Assembly (NCBI GenBank): GCA_937950065.1
Contig: CALFEN010000203.1
Span: 1 to 5,180, forward strand
Origin: an uncultured bacterium
GTDB taxonomy: Bacteria > Patescibacteria > JAEDAM01 > Absconditabacterales > Absconditicoccaceae
Reading direction: 5' to 3'
Length of the DNA: 5,180 nucleotides
The stretch's first letter is position 1. Every line of letters begins with the position of its first letter. The notes under the pieces are model-generated. The model did not search any database. It was not told the DNA's origin and saw nothing but the letters and a program-made list of their open reading frames with translations. This document shows, piece by piece, positions 1 through 5,180 of this stretch. Both the position numbers and the translations under genes were made by a program.

Positions 1-4
1 ACCC

Positions 5-21
5 AAAAAGTATTGCTTTTT
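5..21 (+). terminator. Weak hairpin, possible terminator of an upstream gene
   Basis: AAAAAG (5-10) can pair with CTTTTT (16-21) around a five-base loop, TATTG, and the 3' arm is itself a T run. This has the shape of a minimal intrinsic terminator for a gene that would end before the window. The stem is only 6 bp with a single G-C pair, so its stability is poor and it may be a chance product of the AT-rich composition. No coding sequence to its left is visible. Confidence 0.3.
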
Positions 22-32
22 TACAAAAAATT

Positions 33-45
33 ACTAAACTTTAGT
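33..45. repeat. Perfect 13-bp palindrome upstream of the flavodoxin gene
   Basis: ACTAAA (33-38) and TTTAGT (40-45) form a perfect inverted repeat around a single C. It lies 22 bases before the flavodoxin start and just upstream of the -10-like TATTAT (51-56). That is the position of an operator for a dimeric regulator, or of the -35 region. No known regulator motif was recognised, and short AT-rich palindromes arise by chance often enough that the operator role is only a suggestion. Confidence 0.25.
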
Positions 46-50
46 ATTTA

Positions 51-56
51 TATTAT
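51..56 (+). promoter_or_regulatory. Putative -10 box of the flavodoxin gene
   Basis: TATTAT (5 of 6 matches to TATAAT) ends 11 bases before the ATG at 68. Transcription from it would begin only a few bases before the start codon, giving a leaderless or nearly leaderless mRNA. This agrees with the absence of any Shine-Dalgarno-like sequence before this gene. No convincing -35 box is present at 16-18 bp. The six bases are followed by TAAAATAT, a string also found after the TATAAT upstream of the large gene. Confidence 0.35.
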
Positions 57-67
57 TAAAATATAAA

Positions 68-544
68 ATGAAAAGTCTAGTAATTTTCTACTCCTATGAA
101 GGGAATACAAAGTTTGTGGCTCAAACCATAGGAAAAACCATAAACGCCGAGTTATTGGAAATCCATCCTATAATTGACTACAAAGAAAAAGGAATGATGA
201 AGTATCTCTGGCTATGAAAAGAAGCTATGATGAAAAAAACACCTGAACTAGAACCTATAGAGAAAAGATTTGACGATTATGACTTAATATTTATCTGAAC
301 ACCAATATGGGCGTTTAGCATGACTCCTCCGATTAGAAGTTTTTTACAAAAATATAATATAAAAAATAAGAAAATAATAATTTTTTGTACAAGCGAAGGG
401 GGGAAGTGAAAATACTTCGAACACATAAAAGAACTAATACCTGACAATGAATTTTTAGCAGAAAAAGAATTTGCAAGGGTCTCTAAAAATAAAGAAAAGA
501 TAGAACAAGAAGCTAAAGATTGGGCAAATAGTTTTATAATATAA
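68..544 (+). CDS. Flavodoxin-family protein (code 25)
   Basis: This is a 158-residue protein, close to the usual size of a short-chain flavodoxin. Flavodoxins bind FMN and carry single electrons in the cytoplasm; the partner here is unknown. The N terminus (residues 4-14, LVIFYSYEGNT) is a beta strand followed by the phosphate-binding loop S-x-E-G-N-T, a variant of the classic S/T-x-T-G-x-T. Residues 71-93 (YDLIFIGTPIW followed by A-x-S-x-x-P-P-I-R-x-F-L) are the strand and FMN-ring loop typical of the flavodoxin_4 and related families. Residues 103-114 form the next strand and loop (IIIFCTSEGGKG). Three glycines, at residues 50, 77 and 114, are encoded by TGA (215, 296, 407), and Gly77 is at a conserved position. 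The ATG at 68 is the only sensible start, because the fold begins immediately after it. No ribosome binding site is visible. The stop is TAA. The methyltransferase gene follows after 8 bases. The family call is secure, but the subgroup and redox partner are not. Confidence 0.85.
535..540 (+). promoter_or_regulatory. Perfect TATAAT before the methyltransferase gene
   Basis: TATAAT lies within the last codons of the flavodoxin gene and ends 12 bases before the methyltransferase ATG at 553. This is the same spacing as the TATAAT upstream of the large gene. It could drive a leaderless transcript of the second gene in addition to read-through from the first. There is no good -35 box, and AT-rich coding DNA yields such hexamers by chance. 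Confidence 0.3.
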
Positions 545-552
545 AAAATAAT

Positions 553-1140
553 ATGACTGATTTGATGATTAACCTATTGAGTTATGTAGACCTTACCTCA
601 AAAATAATATTGCTTATAATTAGCGGATTACTATTTTTTGTATGCTTATATTATTTGCTGTCTAGCTTTAAGTCAATGATACTTACATGATGAGTGCCAT
701 ATATATCAACTTTTGATAAAGATCTCTATGTCATCAAAAAAAATTTACAACTCCACGATGGGAAAACAATCGTAGATTTGTGATGTTGAGACGGTAAGGT
801 ACTCAGATTTATAGCACAAAAATTCAAACTAAAACAGATTGACTGATTTGACCTAAATTGATTTGCGATACATTATTGAAAATTCTTAAATAAAATATTG
901 TGAATCAAAAATATAAATCTTGCAAGGAAAGATTTTAAAAAGATCGATATATCTGATTATGATTATATATATGTATATCTGATGCCTGAATGCCTAGCAA
1001 AGATAGAAGACTGGATATTCAAAAACATGTGAAAAAATACTATAATTATTTCAAATACCTTTACATTTGAAAAGCACGAGCCTTATGATACTATCAGAAA
1101 TAAAAAAGGAAATCCAAGAATACATTTTTATAAAAAATAA
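553..1140 (+). CDS. Membrane-anchored class I SAM-dependent methyltransferase (FAM173-like, code 25)
   Basis: This is a 195-residue protein with one hydrophobic helix near the N terminus (about residues 18-38) followed by a Rossmann-type methyltransferase domain. Motif I is VDLGCGDG (residues 74-81), the glycine-rich loop that binds S-adenosylmethionine. Its first two glycines are TGA codons (781 and 787), direct support for UGA=Gly. IDGFDLNGFAI (96-106) matches motif II, with Asp100 placed to bind the ribose. YVYLMPE (140-146) lies at the motif IV position. The segment GVPYIST (47-53) just before the domain resembles the conserved G-x-P-[FY]-[VI]-x-T of the FAM173/ATPSCKMT-type protein lysine methyltransferases, which also carry an N-terminal membrane helix. 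Nine glycines are TGA-coded. The ATG at 553 gives the complete membrane helix; a second ATG at 565 would also keep it. The substrate is unknown; a lysine of a membrane-associated protein is a guess from the family. The stop is TAA. The gene probably shares a transcript with the flavodoxin gene. Confidence 0.8.
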
Positions 1141-1149
1141 TCTGTATAT

Positions 1150-1177
1150 TTGACAAAAAAAAAAATATATTTAAAAT
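1150..1177 (+). promoter_or_regulatory. Candidate sigma-70-type promoter, upstream of the large gene
   Basis: A perfect TTGACA (1150-1155) is followed after 16 bases by TAAAAT (1172-1177), 5 of 6 matches to TATAAT. The spacer begins with an uninterrupted A tract that runs from 1155 to 1165. The predicted transcript would begin near 1184 and have a leader of roughly 30 bases. It lies entirely in the 72-base gap after the methyltransferase stop and points at the large gene. This is the best -35/-10 pair in the window. Confidence 0.5.
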
Positions 1178-1194
1178 TAAAGAAGAAAATTTTT

Positions 1195-1200
1195 TATAAT
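1195..1200 (+). promoter_or_regulatory. Perfect TATAAT, second possible -10 box of the large gene
   Basis: TATAAT ends 12 bases before the ATG at 1213, so initiation from it would give a leaderless or nearly leaderless mRNA. A poor -35 match, TTAAAA (1171-1176), lies 18 bases upstream. The following string TAAAATAT also follows the -10-like box of the flavodoxin gene. It is an alternative or addition to the TTGACA promoter just upstream. Confidence 0.4.
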
Positions 1201-1212
1201 TAAAATATTTTT

Positions 1213-4200
1213 ATGGTAGACAATAATACAGAAAATACAGACAACAAGAAAAAAAATTGAGTGAATACTTGAGAATGAGAAGGGAAAGAGATAATAAAGA
1301 AAAAAATAGGTCGTGAATTCGAAGTTTTTAAACAAAGTGATGATTTCAAAAGTATTACAACATTCCAAAATGCTAGTACTGTTTTTCATGCTTTTATTGC
1401 ATGGCTGGAAAAAGATTCAAAAAGAAAAGAATTTTTGGATAATATCAAAAAAGTACTGAATATACAAAATCTCACACGAGATCATATAAGTGAATTGGAA
1501 ATAAGCTATTGAATGACATTGAAATATGCTATAAATACAGAAATAGAAAAAAAGCTCACCAAACCTTTCAAAAAAGCAGTGTGCTCTAAATTTTTGGAGA
1601 AATTTAAAAATACTATATCAAAAAAAAATTTTTTTCCAAAAGAAATATATGAATTTTGGCAGAGATTTCAAAAGGAAGAATCTGAAAAATTTACTAATTT
1701 AGACTCTATCACAACAATATGAAGTATATTTTCAGACTTCATATCTTATCTTCAGATAAATTGAATAAATCTAACTTCTGAACAAGTAAAACTAATTTCC
1801 TCAATCAAAATATCAAATGGAGATATATTAAATCAACTACTTTCTGATAAGATAATTGAAGAACCTTCTTTTGATGCTATAAAGACAATATCCGATATCT
1901 CTATGAGGGAAAATATCCCTGGAAAAATACAAGACGAGATATTAAATAATTTTGAAAATATACTATTTACAGAAGCCGTAAGTTATCTGTGAGAGGATCT
2001 CAATAACTGCGAACAGATAGCCTATGATCTCTCCAATTCATACAGTATCCCAAAATTAAATAGCATTTGGAGGAAATATAGATTCAGTGATAAAGCATTG
2101 GAAAAAACCGGAAGTAAAAATGAATTTGAAATTAGAAAATTAAATCCTGACGGGCATGTCTGAAAAGACAAAATATTGAGTCTTTTTATAGCAATACGTG
2201 AAGTAAACCCAGATCTTGGTAAAGCATTGATTTCATTATACAAAAACAACTTTGATATATGATCACTCTCAATAGCAGAAAAAAATGCTATAATAAAAGA
2301 GATAAAAAAAGACTATCAAAAAAATTATTTAGAGAATATAGCATCTCTTATATGAGTAGATTCTACTGAAAAAGTAAAGAATTTTAATAGTATAATAGAT
2401 GACTTATTTGATTTGAGCAAAGACAGTGTAGAAATCCCCTACAAACACTGAAATGAAACCAAAACTCTACAACTTAAAATAAGAAAAGACATAAAGTGAA
2501 GCAGCCATGATATAGAAAACATTTCAAGTCTATTTGGTAAAGAACTATTTCTCTTTGATTTTGAAGTGGAAGTACCAGATGGACTGGAAGAACATTTCAA
2601 ATACTTATTGAGAAATACCAAATTACAATATATTAATTTCGCTGGTCATAATATAGCACCGTCTTATAAAATGTCAGTGATTGACAATAATACAAAACAA
2701 GTAAAAACCTGATATTACAGTCGATATTACGATGAACACTGAATTAGAAAAAAATGATTATTTTCGTCTCCTTTTCCTGATGCTTCTATAGAAGACCCCT
2801 TGATGGAACTTAAAGAAGAAGAGTTTTTAAACTGAAAATATTCTCTACAAATAAACGATCAGGACAAAAAGCTCTCTATACAAGACGATACTATATCAAA
2901 TATAGTATTTATGTTTAGCAGTATTATCTGATGCGATGAAGACTTTGAATGCACTATGTGAGATAACTTGAGAGATACATTTAGTGCATTGGATAATATA
3001 TCTCAAGAAATAGAAGAAAAGAAATCCGATCCATGAAGATATCTGTTAAAATCTCTACAGACGGCAAAAGATCACGAAATCTATTGAAATATAGATATTT
3101 TGGAGGGAGCAAACGAAGCTGAAAAAAGATTAGTTCAAGAAGCAAATGCTGCAGAAGAAAATTTAGAAAAATTAAACAACAGCATCTCTGAAGTAGAAAA
3201 CTTGAGATGAATATTTGAAAATATGGAAAAACTCGATGAAATAAATTTTCAAAGGCTTTCCAGAACATTAAATGATCTGGATAATAATACGAATAATTTG
3301 TTGAATAACGTAAATGTATTGGAAACACTTATTACTACATCTCTCGACTTTTTTAGGTACAAAAAAACTTTTGACTGGATAAAGGATGCAAAAGATTTTT
3401 TGGGAGAACTAAAAGATAAAATTTGATCAAGTCTTACAGGATTTCAGTATTACAAAAGCATTTGGATAAACGACGACAATACAAATAAAGAGTTCCTAGA
3501 GTTTATAAAACAGAATATATTTAGTATAAATACAATTGAAGAGGTATCAGATGAAGATATAGAAAATAATTTTACAAAAGTCAGGGAACTATTTGATGAA
3601 GTTAAAAAACTCTGAATTGAAGCAAATAGAGTATTGCAAAATGGAAGCAACGAAGTAAAAGAAAACATAGAACTTAACGGAGAAGATGAAAATATAAAAA
3701 GGATACAAAATCAAATAACCTGAATTAAAAATTATTTAAACAAGAATATTTCCAAAAGATTTGAAGGCATATTTGAAAACAAAGATATGAAAGACAAGAA
3801 TAACCAAATAAATGAAATATCAGAAGTGATAAATTCATTAAATTGATTATCACAACAAGTAGATGTATTATTCCAAAGTGTTGAAGAACTTAATCTAAAT
3901 GAAGATCTGTCAAACTTGATTTTAGAATTGGAAGAATTATCCAAATTAATAGACAATTTGAGAAATAAAGCCGAAACATTGTTACATGAGCTAAAAACGC
4001 CTCCAAAAAATAAAGCTCCAAAAGCAATACCAGAAAAAAATCAAGAAAATATAGAGCTAAAAGAATTATTAAAAGAATGGGATGGAATAGATTGAGACGC
4101 CGATCTTGCATTCCCAAATGAAAAAAAAAATAAAGATAGCACTATCTTATATGTATATTTCGAAAACTCAAAATTACCATGAGGAGGAAACCATTTAGCA

Positions 4201-5180
4201 AAAATGGAAATATTATGAACAAAAAATCCGTATAAATTTAGAATAACTTCTGCAGAATATCCAAATAAATGAGAATTTACAAGAGAGATTGTTTTAAATA
4301 GTCAAAATTTGAGATTCATCAAAAGCCAATTTGACAAAATATGTAAATTCAAAAGATTAAACAACTTAAAAGACTTTTATGACTACATAAATAATTTTAG
4401 CATAAAAACAGATAATAACAAAGCATTGAGTAATATAAAAGTATGGCAAAAGGATAAAGGGATAGAATTTGAAGAAGCTACTCTAAAAAAGAAAAACGAC
4501 AAATGAAAACTAGAAAAAATAAAGTATATATGAAAAACTTTGACAAAATACCATGAAGAAAAAAAGAAAAACGTAGGATGTTTTTACAAAGTAGAATTTG
4601 GAACAAATACTGTAAAACTTACTTACGAATGATGATGATATTCTCAAGAAATGGATTACAACTCATTCATGATGTTTGTCGCAGAAAAAGGATTGAGTGC
4701 ATATACCAAAGATGAATATAAAAATACCGTACAAAATCTGGAACTAGAAAGGGCTGAAGCTCAATGACCTAGAGTATGGTTTTCTATAGGTACTATAATA
4801 AAATCTCTAAAAAAATTCCCTGAACAAATAAAATGGAAACTAGAACAGAGGAATAATTTTAAAACGGCTAAACTCTATAGTATGCTGGCTCAGGCACTGC
4901 CTCCTATGGGTATACTATGACAGATAAAGAATGAAGCAATCACTGAATATGACTCCTCTATCTGGTCTGTAATACAAAAATATAAAGAAAGGATAGCTCG
5001 TGCCGATGTATGATGATGATGAATTCATGCAAAGCAGGCTGCCAAAATTATCGACAAAGATATATTCTCTTGAGGAATATTTAAAGGATCAGAATTTAAA
5101 TATAAAGCTGTATGATATCTACTCTATGCTATAGAGAAATGATGATGACCATATTTTAGGGATTTAAGAAGTCATGCTGG
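1213..5180 (+). CDS. Very large coiled-coil protein of unknown function (code 25; 3' end outside window)
   Basis: This is one open frame of 1322 complete codons with no TAA or TAG, and it continues past the window edge. I do not recognise the family. It has 45 in-frame TGA codons, against about 27 GGN glycine codons. An in-frame TAA at 1201 makes ATG 1213 the first usable start; no Shine-Dalgarno sequence precedes it. Residues 1-35 are polar and low in complexity, probably disordered. Residues 36-400 look helical. Residues 405-580 look beta-rich, with a compact aromatic stretch (YYSRYYDEHG, 500-509). Residues 590-710 and 785-925 are rich in K, E, N and L with heptad-like spacing and are probable coiled coils. 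Residues 927-950 are a Pro/Lys linker. Residues 975-1160 are again beta-rich, ending in KVEFGTNTVKLTYEGGGYS (1126-1144). Residues 1180-1322 are helical with glycine runs (GGGG 1267-1270, GGG 1310-1312). No signal peptide or membrane helix is seen in the visible part, so a cytoplasmic location is inferred. A structural, cytoskeletal or host-interaction role is possible but unsupported. Confidence 0.9.
1620..1635. repeat. A9T7 tract inside the large gene
   Basis: Nine A residues (1620-1628) are followed directly by seven T residues (1629-1635), encoding Ser-Lys-Lys-Asn-Phe-Phe (codons 136-141). Such a tract is intrinsically bent and prone to polymerase slippage. A one-base change in length would shift the frame of the long gene. 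It may be only a consequence of Lys/Asn/Phe codons in AT-rich DNA. Confidence 0.7.
4121..4130 (+). repeat. A10 homopolymer inside the large gene, followed by an out-of-frame TAA
   Basis: Ten A residues span codons 970-973 (Glu-Lys-Lys-Asn). Adding one A would give GAA AAA AAA AAA TAA, that is, an immediate stop. The resulting product would be about 973 residues long and contain the helical, first beta-rich and coiled-coil parts, without the second beta-rich region and the glycine-run-rich end. The tract and its frame are seen directly. Whether slippage happens here is not known. Confidence 0.7.
4630..4638 (+). repeat. (TGA)3 run encoding Gly-Gly-Gly
   Basis: Three consecutive in-frame TGA codons encode Gly1140-1142 in the turn between two predicted strands (TYE-GGG-YSQ) of the large protein. 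The run is in phase with the gene. Under the standard code it would be a triple stop. Confidence 0.85.
5011..5022 (+). repeat. (TGA)4 run encoding four glycines
   Basis: Four consecutive in-frame TGA codons encode Gly1267-1270 between two helical segments (RIARADV before, IHAKQAAKII after). This is a flexible linker written only with the recoded codon. It is the longest TGA run in the window. Confidence 0.85.
5140..5148 (+). repeat. (TGA)3 run encoding Gly-Gly-Gly
   Basis: Three consecutive in-frame TGA codons encode Gly1310-1312 in the segment YAIEK-GGG-PYFRDL near the window edge. The surrounding residues look more like a folded helical domain than disordered sequence, so this run may sit in a conserved turn. 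Confidence 0.85.

Noticed and set aside
1202..1211. AAAATATTTT palindrome just before the large gene as an operator or terminator
   Set aside because: It is a ten-base AT-only palindrome in an AT-rich spacer, expected by chance, and too weak to form a stable hairpin.
1177..4117. Minus-strand ORFs of 60-115 codons, for example 2981-3328 and 3890-4117
   Set aside because: They lie wholly or almost wholly antisense to the large gene, their Phe/Leu/Ser/Ile-rich products are what the complement of Lys/Glu/Asn codons gives, and they show no recognisable domain.
1513..4506. Separate small plus-strand ORFs at 1513-1722, 3223-3426 and 4309-4506
   Set aside because: They are in the same frame as the large gene and end at TGA codons read as glycine; they are fragments made by applying the standard code.
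4630..5148. UGA as selenocysteine
   Set aside because: There are far too many TGA codons, including consecutive runs, and they fall at glycine positions of known motifs.
68..5180. Pseudogenes or decayed region with many stop codons
   Set aside because: All in-frame stops are TGA, while TAA and TAG are absent until plausible ends. The methyltransferase and flavodoxin motifs are intact with glycine at TGA.
68..5180. Mycoplasma-like code with UGA as tryptophan
   Set aside because: It would destroy the SAM-binding VDLGCGDG motif and the flavodoxin IFIGTPIW segment, and would put runs of three and four tryptophans in linkers. TGG is used normally for tryptophan.
1..5180. CRISPR array, tRNA or rRNA genes, insertion sequence
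   Set aside because: Reading through the window I saw no regularly spaced repeats, no tRNA cloverleaf signatures, no rRNA-like sequence, and no transposase motifs or flanking inverted repeats.

Overview
The window is AT-rich DNA that only makes sense with genetic code 25, in which UGA is read as glycine. All three genes lie on the plus strand and contain in-frame TGA codons: 57 in total by hand count, against about 36 glycine GGN codons. Two recognisable proteins require glycine at TGA positions. These are the SAM-binding VDLGCGDG motif of a methyltransferase and the IFIGTPIW segment of a flavodoxin. UGA=Gly is known from Absconditabacteria (SR1) and Gracilibacteria (BD1-5/GN02), so the DNA most likely comes from one of these candidate-phylum (CPR/Patescibacteria) lineages. 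The window cannot decide between them.

Layout: positions 1-67 are a non-coding leader with a weak hairpin, a short perfect palindrome and a -10-like hexamer. Positions 68-544 encode a 158-residue flavodoxin-family protein. After an 8-base gap, positions 553-1140 encode a 195-residue class I SAM-dependent methyltransferase with one N-terminal membrane helix, resembling the FAM173/ATPSCKMT type of membrane-anchored lysine methyltransferase. A 72-base spacer (1141-1212) carries a TTGACA box, an A11 tract and a TATAAT box. From 1213 to the window edge runs one open reading frame of at least 1322 codons, cut by the end of the window. It encodes a very large, mostly helical and coiled-coil protein of unknown function with two probable beta-rich regions and a glycine-run-rich C-terminal part.

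Under the standard bacterial code the large gene breaks into dozens of fragments, and most of this window would look like non-coding DNA with spurious small ORFs. The flavodoxin and methyltransferase genes are close enough to share a transcript. The large gene appears to have its own promoter. No functional link between the large protein and its neighbours can be shown from the sequence. No tRNA, rRNA, CRISPR array, insertion sequence or recognisable riboswitch was seen, and no gene-free stretch exceeds 300 bases.
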